NCBI RefSeq assembly: GCF_031082405.1
Contig: NZ_JAVHJU010000062.1
Span: 124,001-188,000 of the forward strand
Direction of reading: 5' to 3'
DNA from: Amycolatopsis sp. A133
GTDB taxonomy: Bacteria > Actinomycetota > Actinomycetes > Mycobacteriales > Pseudonocardiaceae
DNA length: 64,000 nt
Shown here one piece after another: positions 8,025 through 16,549 of this stretch. The notes below the pieces were generated by a model that worked only from the letters and a program-made list of their open reading frames with translations, was not told where the DNA came from and searched no databases. The position numbers and the translations under genes are program-made. Numbering within the stretch: the first letter of the stretch is position 1; each line of letters opens with the position of its first letter.

Positions 8025-8744
8025 ATGGCCGAGGAACAGCCCGTGGCGTCGGTGTGGACACGGCCGCAGCGGCGACGGGAGCAGCCGGCGCTGAGCCGGG
8101 CGCAGATCGTGGCCGGGGCGCTCGAGCTGCTGGACACCGAAGGCGTCGAAGCGCTGAGCATGCGCAAGCTGGGCGCGCGCCTGGACGCCGGCGCGACTTC
8201 GCTGTACCGGCACGTGGCGAACAAGGACGAGCTGCTGGAGCTGGTCGTCGACGAGGTCTACGGCCAGATCGAGGTCCCGGACATCTGGGGCCGGGACTGG
8301 CGGACGGCGGTGACCGTCTGCGCCGAAAGCGTCCGGGCGGTGCTGGTGCGGCACGCGTGGATCGCGTCGGTGCTCGGCCAGGTCGGGTTGGCGTACCTGG
8401 GCCCGAACGTGATGCGGCTGAACGAGCGGATGCTGGGCCTCTTCGAAGCCGCCGGGTTCGACCTGCCCGAGGCGGACCGTGCGCTGGGCACGGTGATGGC
8501 GTACGTGATCGGAACGGGCACAACGGAGGCGGCCTGGCTGACCACACTGGCCCGCAGCGGCCAATCGGAGCAGGAGTGGGTGGCCCGCCTCCGCCCGGCG
8601 GCGATCGAGGCCACCAGGCAGTACCCCCGCCTGCACGCCCTCGCCACGGCCGAAGAGGAGAACGACCCGGAATCAACCCGAGGCGACGGCTTCCGGTACG
8701 GCTTGGACCGCGTACTGGACGGGTTGGCTGCCCGCCTCACGTGA
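8025..8744 (+). CDS. TetR/AcrR family transcriptional regulator (TetR_C domain)
   Basis: 239 residues. The HTH region is RAQIVAGALELLDTEGVEAL then SMRKLGARLDAGATSLYRHV (about residues 22-65), followed by VANKDELLELVVDEV, the hallmark of TetR itself and close relatives with a TetR_C ligand domain. ATG 8025 follows GAGGAGG. It most likely represses the divergent serine hydrolase and itself through the GCGTAC palindromes. Inducer unknown. Confidence 0.9.
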   Translation: MAEEQPVASVWTRPQRRREQPALSRAQIVAGALELLDTEGVEALSMRKLGARLDAGATSLYRHVANKDELLELVVDEVYGQIEVPDIWGRDWRTAVTVCAESVRAVLVRHAWIASVLGQVGLAYLGPNVMRLNERMLGLFEAAGFDLPEADRALGTVMAYVIGTGTTEAAWLTTLARSGQSEQEWVARLRPAAIEATRQYPRLHALATAEEENDPESTRGDGFRYGLDRVLDGLAARLT

Positions 8745-8785
8745 ACGGCGCCGCCTGGGTGGCGTGGCGAGGGTCAGCGGCGGCC

Positions 8786-8873
8786 CGCCTTGGCGGGTGT
8801 CGCAGACCAGCGCAAGCTATGCCCTTCGCCTACCCCGCCACCGCCTTGGCGGGCGTCGCGAACCGACGCAAGC
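8786..8873. repeat. Duplicated 32-bp 3' end of the MFS gene
   Basis: 8786-8817 and 8842-8873 are 27/32 identical. The second copy encodes the C-terminus of the MFS protein (FATPAKA on the minus strand), so the first is a stray copy just past its stop. Each includes CCGCC-TTGG-CGGG, a small hairpin that could help terminate the convergent transcripts. Confidence 0.6.
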
Positions 8874-10074
8874 CCGGGGTAGCCGCCCCGATCAACACCA
8901 CCGCCGCCACTCCCAGCACTCCCCCGCTCACCAACGCGACCGTCCCCGACGTCATCCCCGCCACGAGACCTCCCCGCAGGTTCCCGATGTCCGGGCCCGC
9001 CTGGCCGACGATCTGCTCGGCCGCCGCCACCCGGCCCAGCAATGCGTCCGGGGTGGCCAGCTGGACCAGCGCGCCGCGCGACACGACCGAAACCGTGTCG
9101 GCCGCCCCCGCCAGCACCAGGCACGCCAAGCCCAGCCACGGGTCCGGGACCAGCCCGAACCCCACCAGCGCGCCACCCCAGACCGCCGATCCCGCGAGCA
9201 TCACCCGGCCCGGCCGGGACCTCCGCGTGAACGATCCCGAAAACACCGACGCCACGACGCCGCCGACCGCGACCGCCGACAGGAACAACCCCAGCGTGCG
9301 CGGGTTGCCCGCGAACCGCTCCGCGTTGACCAGCGGGAAGAGGCTGATCGGCATCGAGAACACCGTCACGGCCAGGTCGGTCAGCAGCGCGCCGCGCACC
9401 ACCGGCGTCCGCACGAGGAACGCGAGCCCGTCGAGCACGCCGCGCAGCCCCGGCCGGGGCGGTTCGCCGCCGGGGCGCATCGCCGGGAGGCCGAACACGC
9501 CGTAGAAGGCCATGCCGAACGTGAGCGCGTCCACGAGGTAGCAGCCGCCGACGCCGAACCGGCCGAGGACGAGACCGCCGAGCGCCGGGCCCAGGAGCAT
9601 CGCGCCCTGGAAGGCGATGCGGTCCAGCGCCAGGCCGGCGGACAGCTGCTCCGGCGGCAGCAGCCGCGGGACGAACGTGCGCGCCGCCGGTCCGCCGCCC
9701 GCGACGAAACACGACTGGACCGCCACCAGCCCCAGCACCGCGACCACCGGCACGTCCCCGAGGAACCCCTGCACGGCGAGGAACACCGAGCAGACCGCTT
9801 GCCCGGTCGTGGTGACGAGGGCGAACTTCCGCCGGTCGACGCGGTCCACCAGCGCGCCGGCGAACAGCCCGAACCCGACGACGGGCAGCGCCTGCGCGAG
9901 CCCGACGGCGCCGGTCCACACGGTGCTCCGCGTCTGCTCCCAGACCTGGAACATCACGGCGACGAGGGTCATCTGGGAACCGAGACCGGAGAGGACCCGG
10001 CCCAGCCAGAGCCGCCGGAACGGCGGTGACGTGCGAAGCGGGGTGACGTCGACGAGAGCGCGGGTCAGGGGCAC
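8830..10074 (-). CDS. MFS transporter, enterobactin-exporter-like (EntS/MFS_3 type)
   Basis: 414 residues with about twelve membrane segments. It begins PLRTSPPFRRLWLGRVLSGL and carries ALVDRVDRRK as the loop 2-3 motif A, both typical of actinobacterial MFS_3 exporters; the central PARTFVPRLLPPEQL is another family mark. The GTG at 10074 is the chosen start; its ribosome site is weak. An AT-rich palindrome 16-41 bp upstream may be its operator. Probably a small-molecule or metabolite exporter; substrate unknown. Confidence 0.88.
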   Translation of the reverse strand: MPLTRALVDVTPLRTSPPFRRLWLGRVLSGLGSQMTLVAVMFQVWEQTRSTVWTGAVGLAQALPVVGFGLFAGALVDRVDRRKFALVTTTGQAVCSVFLAVQGFLGDVPVVAVLGLVAVQSCFVAGGGPAARTFVPRLLPPEQLSAGLALDRIAFQGAMLLGPALGGLVLGRFGVGGCYLVDALTFGMAFYGVFGLPAMRPGGEPPRPGLRGVLDGLAFLVRTPVVRGALLTDLAVTVFSMPISLFPLVNAERFAGNPRTLGLFLSAVAVGGVVASVFSGSFTRRSRPGRVMLAGSAVWGGALVGFGLVPDPWLGLACLVLAGAADTVSVVSRGALVQLATPDALLGRVAAAEQIVGQAGPDIGNLRGGLVAGMTSGTVALVSGGVLGVAAVVLIGAATPGLRRFATPAKAVAG

Positions 10075-10089
10075 GGCCGGATCACCCGC

Positions 10090-10115
10090 GAATTATAACA
10101 GCGCTTACGTAATTC
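10090..10115. promoter_or_regulatory. AT-rich hyphenated palindrome upstream of the MFS gene
   Basis: GAATTA (10090-10095) and TAATTC (10110-10115) flank AGCGCT (10100-10105) in an otherwise GC-rich region, 16-41 bp upstream of the MFS start. Likely promoter plus operator. Confidence 0.5.
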
Positions 10116-10136
10116 TGGCCGAGGACCACCCCCGGG

Positions 10137-10763
10137 TTACGCCCCGGTCAGCCTCGACGGCGGTGCGGCCCCCTGCACGGCCAAGGCGGAAATCAGGTAG
10201 GCCGACCGCAGGACCGCGTCGCGCAGCAGGGCGGCGTTGTCCTGCGCCCGGGCCGGCGTGAGCACGAACCCGGCGCTCGTGTGCTCCCCCCAGCCGGTCA
10301 TCAGCGGCGGCTCCCCGAACCCGCGGATGGGGCACGGCAGCGGCGGCGCCACCGGCAGGTGCGCGTCGCTGCCCAGCAGGCTGACGTCGGCGCGGTCCGC
10401 CTGCTCCGGCACGACCCGCGCGGCCCGGTCCGGCGGCGCCTGGTGCGCCACGACGAGTGCCCGCGAGACCCCCAGTCCCGCGGCCACCCGGCGCTGGGCC
10501 AGCCGGTAGGCGACCAGCGCGCCGAGCCCGGCCCCGAACAGCACGTGCGGGCTCTCGAGGACCCCGGCCAGTTCCCCGGCCAAGGCCTCGACCAGCAGCC
10601 ACATGTCCCGGTACGGGTGCTCGTCCCGGCGCTCGCCCCGGCCGGGCAGCTCCACGACGTGCACGGCGATCCGCGGATCGCGCCACGCCCGGTAGCGACC
10701 GGCCGCTTCCCCGGCGTCCGGGAAGCAGACGAACAACAGGCGCTCCGCGTCGTCTCTGTCCAC
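10137..10763 (-). CDS. Thioesterase II-like protein with a lost catalytic serine
   Basis: 208 residues, starting at GTG 10763, which has GGGAGG six nt upstream; a GTG at 10781 is the alternative. The opening LLFVCFPDAGEAAGRYRAWR and VHVVELPGRGERRDEHPY match type II thioesterases that remove stalled acyl groups from PKS/NRPS carrier proteins. The nucleophile elbow, normally GHSMG, reads GAGLG (residues 77-81), so Gly79 replaces Ser, and no GGHF-like histidine motif appears near the end. It is therefore probably not a hydrolase. It is divergent from the SARP regulator, and no PKS or NRPS gene is present in the window. Confidence 0.78.
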   Translation of the reverse strand: MDRDDAERLLFVCFPDAGEAAGRYRAWRDPRIAVHVVELPGRGERRDEHPYRDMWLLVEALAGELAGVLESPHVLFGAGLGALVAYRLAQRRVAAGLGVSRALVVAHQAPPDRAARVVPEQADRADVSLLGSDAHLPVAPPLPCPIRGFGEPPLMTGWGEHTSAGFVLTPARAQDNAALLRDAVLRSAYLISALAVQGAAPPSRLTGA

Positions 10764-10849
10764 CCGTGGCCTCCCCTCCACCTCGCCCGGCGCTAGGGTC
10801 GATCACGGCACTTCCGTTCCGCTTCGGTCCGCCTTCCGGGGGGCAATAC

Positions 10850-13800
10850 GTGCGCTACCGCCTGCTCGGACCGGTCACGGTCCTCGGCGAAACGGGCGTG
10901 GTCCGCCCCGGTGGCCGGAAACAGACGTCCGTGCTGGCCGCGCTGCTGCTGAACCCCGGCCGCGTCGTCACCGAAGACCGCCTCATCGACCTGACCTGGG
11001 GCGAGAACGCGCCGCCGAGCGTGCGCGGGCGGCTCCAGGTGCACATCTCGGAACTGCGGAAGCTGCTCGGCCGCGACGTCATCGTGCGGCGCGCGCCCGG
11101 CTACCTCATCGAGGTCGCACCCGGCGAGCGGGACCTCGACGTGTTCGAAGCCGAGGTCGCCAAGGCCAGGGCCACCGCCGGGGCCGAGGCCGTCGCGCAC
11201 CTGCGGGCCGCGCTGGCGCTCTGGGAGGGCACCCCGCTCGGCGGGGCGAGCGAGGCGCTGACCGAGCGCGAGGGCCCGGCGCTGGCCGAACGCCGGCTCG
11301 TCGTGCTGGAGGAGCTGTACGAGCAGGAGCTCGCGGCGGGACGGCACGGCGAGGTGGTCGGGGAGCTGCGGCGGCTCGTCGACGAACACCCGTTCCGCGA
11401 ACGGCTGCGGGCCGCGCTGATGCTCGCGCTGCACCGCTGCGGCCGCACCCCGGAAGCGCTCGAGACGTACACGCGGGCGCACGACCTGCTGGTCGACGAA
11501 CTGGGCATCGAACCCGGCCAGGCCCTGCAGGACCTGCGGCTGCGGATCCTGCGCGGCGAAGGCGAACCGGCGCCGCCCGCCGCCCCGGTCACCCCGCGGC
11601 CCGCCGAGCTGCCGCTGGACGTCCGCGGGTTCGCCGGCCGGGCGGCGGAGCTGGCCACGCTCGGCGAACCCGGCGACGTCTGGGTGATCACCGGCACCGC
11701 CGGCGTCGGCAAGACCGCGCTGGCCGTGCACTGGGCCCACACCGCGCGGGCGCGCTACCCCGACGGCCAGCTGTACGTGAACCTGCGCGGCTTCGACGCC
11801 GAAGACGAGCCCCTCACCCCCGCCGCCGCGCTCGCGCAGCTGCTGCGGACCCTCGGTGTCGACCTGCGGGACGTGCCGCCGGGCGTCGACGACCAGAGCA
11901 AGCTCTACCGCTCGCTGCTGGCCGACCGGCAGGCCCTGGTGGTGCTGGACAACGCCCGCGACACCGCCCAGGTGCTGCCGCTGCTGCCGTCGTCGGGCCG
12001 GGTGCTGGTGACCAGCCGCCACCGGCTCGACGAGCTGGTCGCCCGCGTCGGCGCGCGGTCGCTGAGCCTCACGCAGCTGCGCGAGGACGACTCCCGGGCG
12101 CTGCTGACCGCGCTGCTCGGCGACCGGACCGCCGCGGAGCCGGAAGCGGCGGCCGAGCTGGCCCGCCTCTGCGGCCACCACCCACTGGCCCTGCGGATCG
12201 CCGCGGCGAACACCGGGGTCGCCAGCATCGGCGAGCTGGTCGACGAGCTGCGCGGCGATCCCCTCGCCCACCTCGGCTTCGACGGCGAAAGCGCCGTCGC
12301 GAAGGCGTTTTCGGTGTCCTACCAGGCACTGGCCCCCGGGCTGCGGCAGGCGTTCCGGCTGCTCGCGCTGGTGCCGGGAGCCGACTTCACGGCGATCGCC
12401 GCGGCGGCCCTGCTGGAGGTGCCCGTCGAGGACGCGACCCGGCGGCTGCGCGGGCTGACCGCGGCGAACCTGCTCGAAGCGCACGCGCCCCGCCGCTACC
12501 GGTTCCACGACCTCGCCCGGCGCTACGCCGAGCGGTGCGTCCGCGCCGAGGAAGACGAGCCGGCGCGAGAACGGGCGTGGGAGCGGCTGTTCACCGGCTA
12601 CTGCGCGGCCGCGGACGCCGCCGTCGCGCTGCTCGGCGCGCGGATCGTGGCGCTGCCCCGCGAAGACGCGCCGTCGGCACCGAGCCCGGTCGCCTTCGCC
12701 GGCGCCGCCGAAGCCGTGGCCTGGCTGGACGTCGAGGTGCCGAACCTGGCGGCGGTGCTGCGGCAGGCCGCGACGCGCGGGCCGTACCCCGGCGCCTGGT
12801 ACCTCGCCGACGCGTTGCGGCGGTTCTTCCACGACCACGGCCGCCGCGCGGAGTGGCTCGAGCTGGCCCCGATCGTGCTGCGCGCGGCGCAGGACCACGG
12901 CGCGCAGCCGGCCGAGGCGCTGGTGCACCTGTCCATCGGCGGCGCGTACTTCCGCGAAGGCCAGCACGAAGCGGGCATCCGGCACTCGGAGAAGGCGGTG
13001 CTGGCCAGCCGGGCGTGCGGCTGGCGGCAGTGCGAGGCCACGGCCGTCGCGAACCTCGGGGCGATGCTGGAGTGGACCGGCAGGCTGTCGGAGGCCGTCG
13101 AGCACAGCCGCCGTGCGATCCAGCTGTTCCGCGAGCTGGCCAACCGGTCGGGCGAAGCCCTCGCGCTGAACTCGCTGAGCTGCCACTACCGGCAGCTGGG
13201 CCGGCTGGAGCAGGCCGAGGACTGCCTGGTCGAGGCGATCGCGCTGGCCCGCAAGGAGGACCTCGCGTTCTGGGAGGCCGCCAACCTCGCCGACCTCGGC
13301 TGGGTGCTGCTGGCCACCGGGCGGCTGGCGGAGTCCGGGGAGATCCTCGACCAGGCGTTGCTGGCCTTCCGCGACCTCGGGTCCAGCTTCGGCGAGGCGA
13401 CGGCGTTGAACGTCGTGAGCGCCCTGCAGATCGCCCGCGGCGAGCACGCGGCGGCGGTGGCGACGGCGGAGACGGCGCTGGAGCGCGTCCGCCGCGACGG
13501 CGACCGGCAGGTGGAGGCGGCGGCGCTGATCGCGCTCGGCCGGGCGGAGGAGAGCCGGGGCGATCTCGGCGCCGCGGAACGCGTCCTGCGCGAGGCCAGG
13601 CAGCTGACGGCGGAGTCCGGCCTGCGGGGCCAGCTCGCGGAAGCGGCGGCGACGCTGGCACGGGTCTTGGCCGCCGACGGGCGGGCGGCCGAGGCGGGCG
13701 AGCACGCGCGCACGGCACTCGACGCGGCCCGCGCGGGCGGGTTCCGCGTGGTGGAAGCGGAGGCGTTGCTGGGCTTGGCGGCCGTCGAAGCGGCGGCCGG

Positions 13801-13927
13801 GCGGTCGAGGCTGGCCGACGGAACGGCCCGGGAATCCCAGGCGCTCTACCGCGCCGTCGGGCACGTCACGGGGGAAGCTCTCGCCGCGGATTTCCTGGCC
13901 CGCCTCGGCGACCGGGCCACGGGATGA
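10850..13927 (+). CDS. SARP-family regulator with NB-ARC and TPR domains (AfsR-like)
   Basis: 1025-residue transcriptional activator. GTG 10850 follows GGGGGG and starts VRYRLLGPVTVLGETG. Domains in order: OmpR-like winged helix (about 1-95, with RVVTEDRLIDLTWGENAPPS), bacterial transcriptional activation domain (about 100-245), NB-ARC STAND ATPase (P-loop GTAGVGKT with Lys288; ALVVLDNARD Walker B), then a long TPR region (about 640-1010). Family members activate secondary-metabolite or developmental genes and are tuned by nucleotide binding or phosphorylation. A TAGGGT -10 candidate lies at 10794-10799. The only nearby biosynthetic-type gene is the degenerate thioesterase, so its target is likely elsewhere. 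Confidence 0.92.
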   Translation: MRYRLLGPVTVLGETGVVRPGGRKQTSVLAALLLNPGRVVTEDRLIDLTWGENAPPSVRGRLQVHISELRKLLGRDVIVRRAPGYLIEVAPGERDLDVFEAEVAKARATAGAEAVAHLRAALALWEGTPLGGASEALTEREGPALAERRLVVLEELYEQELAAGRHGEVVGELRRLVDEHPFRERLRAALMLALHRCGRTPEALETYTRAHDLLVDELGIEPGQALQDLRLRILRGEGEPAPPAAPVTPRPAELPLDVRGFAGRAAELATLGEPGDVWVITGTAGVGKTALAVHWAHTARARYPDGQLYVNLRGFDAEDEPLTPAAALAQLLRTLGVDLRDVPPGVDDQSKLYRSLLADRQALVVLDNARDTAQVLPLLPSSGRVLVTSRHRLDELVARVGARSLSLTQLREDDSRALLTALLGDRTAAEPEAAAELARLCGHHPLALRIAAANTGVASIGELVDELRGDPLAHLGFDGESAVAKAFSVSYQALAPGLRQAFRLLALVPGADFTAIAAAALLEVPVEDATRRLRGLTAANLLEAHAPRRYRFHDLARRYAERCVRAEEDEPARERAWERLFTGYCAAADAAVALLGARIVALPREDAPSAPSPVAFAGAAEAVAWLDVEVPNLAAVLRQAATRGPYPGAWYLADALRRFFHDHGRRAEWLELAPIVLRAAQDHGAQPAEALVHLSIGGAYFREGQHEAGIRHSEKAVLASRACGWRQCEATAVANLGAMLEWTGRLSEAVEHSRRAIQLFRELANRSGEALALNSLSCHYRQLGRLEQAEDCLVEAIALARKEDLAFWEAANLADLGWVLLATGRLAESGEILDQALLAFRDLGSSFGEATALNVVSALQIARGEHAAAVATAETALERVRRDGDRQVEAAALIALGRAEESRGDLGAAERVLREARQLTAESGLRGQLAEAAATLARVLAADGRAAEAGEHARTALDAARAGGFRVVEAEALLGLAAVEAAAGRSRLADGTARESQALYRAVGHVTGEALAADFLARLGDRATG

Positions 13928-13941
13928 CCGGTCTGCCGCGG

Positions 13942-13993
13942 CCGGTCGTGAGTGGTAAAGCGGGTTCTAACCCGCGTTACCACTCACGACCGG
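13942..13993. terminator. 52-bp near-perfect hairpin between SARP and GntR genes
   Basis: Arms CCGGTCGTGAGTGGTAA (13942-13958) and TTACCACTCACGACCGG (13977-13993) enclose a second stem CGGGTT/AACCCG (61-66, 69-74), broken only by a 2-bp mismatch. It starts 15 nt past the SARP stop, as expected for a terminator without a U-tract. The GTCGTGAGTGG/CCACTCACGAC module looks like a mobile palindromic family rather than a one-off. Confidence 0.7.
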
Positions 13994-14056
13994 AGCGCCA
14001 CCGGCTGAGCCGCGGTGGGTATTACCTCCGTGCCCGTGGCGCGACATACTGAAGCC

Positions 14057-14827
14057 ATGCCCCGTCCGAAACACGTCCCCGCGGCCGATCTGCGCCTCCC
14101 GGACGCGCTGCAGCCGGGGCGGCCGAAGGGCGACCAGCTGCGCGAAATCCTCGAAAGCGTCGCGACGGAAGCCGGTCCGGGCAGGCTGATGCCGTCGGAG
14201 CGGTTCCTCGCCGAGCACTTCCAGGTGGCCCGCGGCACCGTGCGGCAGGAGATCAACCGCCTGGTCGCGGACGGCGTCCTGTACCGCCAGCACGGCACCG
14301 CGACGTTCACCGCGGAACGGCAGGCGGCGCACATCGACATGCTGACCTCGTTCACCGAGGACATGCAGGCCCGCGGGGTGGTGCCGAAGACGAAGGTGCT
14401 GCACGCGGAGGTGGAGAGCGCGGGCCCGCGCATCGCCGGACGGCTGAACGTGCCGCCGGGCGCCCGGGTGTTCCGGCTCGAACGGCTCCGCTACGTCGAA
14501 GACGAGCCGTTCGCGGTCGAGCGCACCAACCTGTCCGTCGACCGGTTCCCGGACATCGAGCTGTTCGACTGGGAAACCCAGTCCCTCCACCGCACGATCG
14601 AGGAACGCTGGGGCGTGCGCCCGGAGTGGAACGACACGGCGATCTCCGCGGTGCTGCCGAACAGCCACGACGCGGCCCTGCTCGGCATCGAAGCCACCCA
14701 GCCGTGCCTGATCATCGAGGGCACGCTGCACGACCAGAGCGGCGGCGTCATCGAAGCGGGCCGCTCGCTGTACCGCGCGGACCGCTACACGGTGTTCACC
14801 CAGGCGCGGCGCAGCCCATCCTCCTGA
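14057..14827 (+). CDS. GntR/HutC-family regulator with UTRA effector domain (DasR-like)
   Basis: 256 residues. Winged helix at about 30-90 (RLMPSERFLAEHFQVARGTV then RQEINRLVADGVLYRQHGTAT) and a UTRA sugar-phosphate-type sensor domain from about 100 to the end (VFRLERLRYVEDEPFAVER, ending EAGRSLYRADRYTV). HutC-type regulators such as DasR control PTS and amino-sugar genes. It lies beside a PTS operon whose promoter carries an ACTGGT-N4-ACCAGT operator, and its own leader holds a half-site (ACATACTG, 14044-14051), so it probably regulates both. The ATG at 14057 is preferred to an upstream in-frame GTG because homology begins there. Confidence 0.88.
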   Translation: MPRPKHVPAADLRLPDALQPGRPKGDQLREILESVATEAGPGRLMPSERFLAEHFQVARGTVRQEINRLVADGVLYRQHGTATFTAERQAAHIDMLTSFTEDMQARGVVPKTKVLHAEVESAGPRIAGRLNVPPGARVFRLERLRYVEDEPFAVERTNLSVDRFPDIELFDWETQSLHRTIEERWGVRPEWNDTAISAVLPNSHDAALLGIEATQPCLIIEGTLHDQSGGVIEAGRSLYRADRYTVFTQARRSPSS

Positions 14828-14840
14828 GCGGGCAACGGGC

Positions 14841-16154
14841 CTAGCGGCAGCGGCTGACCTCATGCGCCCGCAGCACCTTCAGGCAGTGCTCCACCAGCTC
14901 GTCCCCCGCCTCCGGGTCGAACAGCGTCACGTACGACTCGTAGATCCCGTCGCGGTGGCCGGCCGCGTCCGGCAGGTACCCCAGGTACCCGTCCGTGTAG
15001 CCGATCACGCGGGTGTGGCGGAACGGGCTGCCCCGCCGGATGCGCAGCCCCAGGGACGCGAACAGCTCGAACGGCGTGTGCAGCCAGGCGATGTCCCCGA
15101 GCGACACCACGCTGACCGGCACCTCGGCGCAGCCGGTCGGCCGGCCGCCCGCCGCCATCGTCGCCAGCATCGCGCAGCCCTCGTAGCGGGTCTGCGCGAT
15201 CCGGACCGCCGGGTGGTCCTCGCCGTGGTGGGCCAGCTCGCGCTGCCACTCCGCCTCCGCCGTCTGCCGCAGGCTGAGGCTGTCCTCGAGCGAAGGCACG
15301 TCGCGGTAGGGCAGGTGCAGCGTCGAGCGCGTCAGGTGGACCGGGCCGGCCGCCGCGGGCGGCGAAGACACCGCCGCCAACGTGCGCGCGATCGACGTCG
15401 CCAGGTGGCCGCCGAGCGTGCGGACCTCGGCGTGGTCGCGGCCGCGGCGGACGAACCGGGAGCTCGCGTCGCCCGCCGCGCCCTGCAGGAACGCCGCGAC
15501 CGGCCGGCCGGTCAGCGTGGCCAGCTCGCGGCGGGTCGCGCCCGGCCAGTCCGCCGACCAGGACAGGTTGTCCGGGCCGAGCACCGTGGGGTGGCTGGCG
15601 TAGTCGAACAGCAGCGCGGCCGGGGTGCCGTCGTCGCGGCGCAGCTCGAGGACGCCGAACGACGTGTCGTGCGGCCCGTCGGGCCGGTAGCGGTTGCCGC
15701 CGACGGCTTCCGTCGAACCCGCGTGCCAGCGGGCCCGGACCCGGCTGCGGCAGGCGCGCAGCCGCAGCGCCGCGCCGGTGACCTTCTCCGCCATGCCGCC
15801 GACCAGCCCGGCGTCGCGCCGCCCCGGCAGCCCGGGGTGCAGCGGGCCGGTCCAGCCCTCGGGCCCGGAATGCGTGTGCGACGCGCAGACGAGCACCCGG
15901 TCCGGGTCGATGCCCACCGCCGCGGCGACCGCGTCGGCCAGGGTGCGGGTCAGCCCGGCGTCGACCGCGAGCGCGTCCAGCGCCACCCACACCACGCCGG
16001 GGTCGTCCTCGGTGGACAGCCAGATCAGCGACGCCTCGAGGTCGTCGTGCGTGCCGGTCGCGACGCCGTGCCGGGCCAGGTAGCCGCCGAGCGGGTGCCC
16101 GGGCCCCGGCGTGATCCGGACGTCTTGCGCGGCGAGCAGGAGCGCGGCGGTCAC
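14841..16154 (-). CDS. Neutral/alkaline ceramidase N-terminal domain hydrolase coupled to the PTS
   Basis: 437 residues, intracellular (no signal peptide). The metal-binding motif CASHTHSGPEG (about residue 93) and the conserved GDASSRFVRRG region identify the zinc-dependent neutral ceramidase N-terminal domain; the beta-sandwich C-terminal domain of full ceramidases is absent. The GTG at 16154 overlaps the EIIA stop by 4 nt (GTGA), so it is the last gene of the PTS operon. In this setting ceramide is an unlikely substrate. A deacylase or amidase acting on an N-acylated amino-sugar phosphate brought in by the PTS is a better guess, but it is inference. Confidence 0.82.
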   Translation of the reverse strand: MTAALLLAAQDVRITPGPGHPLGGYLARHGVATGTHDDLEASLIWLSTEDDPGVVWVALDALAVDAGLTRTLADAVAAAVGIDPDRVLVCASHTHSGPEGWTGPLHPGLPGRRDAGLVGGMAEKVTGAALRLRACRSRVRARWHAGSTEAVGGNRYRPDGPHDTSFGVLELRRDDGTPAALLFDYASHPTVLGPDNLSWSADWPGATRRELATLTGRPVAAFLQGAAGDASSRFVRRGRDHAEVRTLGGHLATSIARTLAAVSSPPAAAGPVHLTRSTLHLPYRDVPSLEDSLSLRQTAEAEWQRELAHHGEDHPAVRIAQTRYEGCAMLATMAAGGRPTGCAEVPVSVVSLGDIAWLHTPFELFASLGLRIRRGSPFRHTRVIGYTDGYLGYLPDAAGHRDGIYESYVTLFDPEAGDELVEHCLKVLRAHEVSRCR

Positions 16155-16540
16155 CAGGTCGATTCCAGGACGTCGACGACACCGTCGCGGCCGGCGGCGC
16201 GGGCCACCCCGGCGAGCTCGGTGACGTCGTCGGTCGTGTGCAGCAGGACTTCCAGCAGCATCGGCAGGTTCAGGCCGGAGACCAGCTGGAGGTGCGGGTG
16301 CGCGGCCGCGAGCGTGCGGACGGCGTTGAACGGCGAGCCGCCGTGCAGATCGGCGAGCACGAGCACGCCGCCGGCGTCGCCGGTCAGCGCGAGCAGCCGG
16401 GCGCCGAACTCCTCCGGGCTGTCGCGCGGGCTCAGCTCGCAGACCTTCAGCCGCGACTGCGGGCCGAGGATCATCTCGGCGGCCTCGCCGACGCCGGAGG
16501 GCAGCCGGCCGTGGCCGGCGAGGATGATCGGGACGGGCAT
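16151..16540 (-). CDS. PTS mannose-family EIIA component
   Basis: 129-residue cytoplasmic phosphocarrier. It begins PVPIILAGHGRLPSGV with the phosphorylatable histidine at position 10, and contains VLVLADLHGGSPFNA, both hallmark segments of the mannose/fructose/sorbose EIIA fold. It takes phosphate from HPr and passes it to EIIB. It starts 9 nt after the EIIC-EIID stop with GGAG upstream and overlaps the ceramidase-like gene by 4 nt. Confidence 0.93.
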   Translation of the reverse strand: MPVPIILAGHGRLPSGVGEAAEMILGPQSRLKVCELSPRDSPEEFGARLLALTGDAGGVLVLADLHGGSPFNAVRTLAAAHPHLQLVSGLNLPMLLEVLLHTTDDVTELAGVARAAGRDGVVDVLESTW

Positions 16541-16549
16541 GGCGGACTC

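Noticed and set aside
8258..8740. Minus-strand 160-aa frame opposite the TetR gene
   Set aside because: Ser/Arg-rich shadow; the plus strand has a clear HTH and ligand domain.
10793..13864. 1023-aa minus-strand open frame opposite the SARP gene
   Set aside because: Compositionally biased and without domains; the plus strand has a full SARP/NB-ARC/TPR protein.
14841..16154. Extracellular lipid ceramidase
   Set aside because: No signal peptide, no C-terminal beta-sandwich domain, and coupling to PTS genes point away from a secreted ceramidase.
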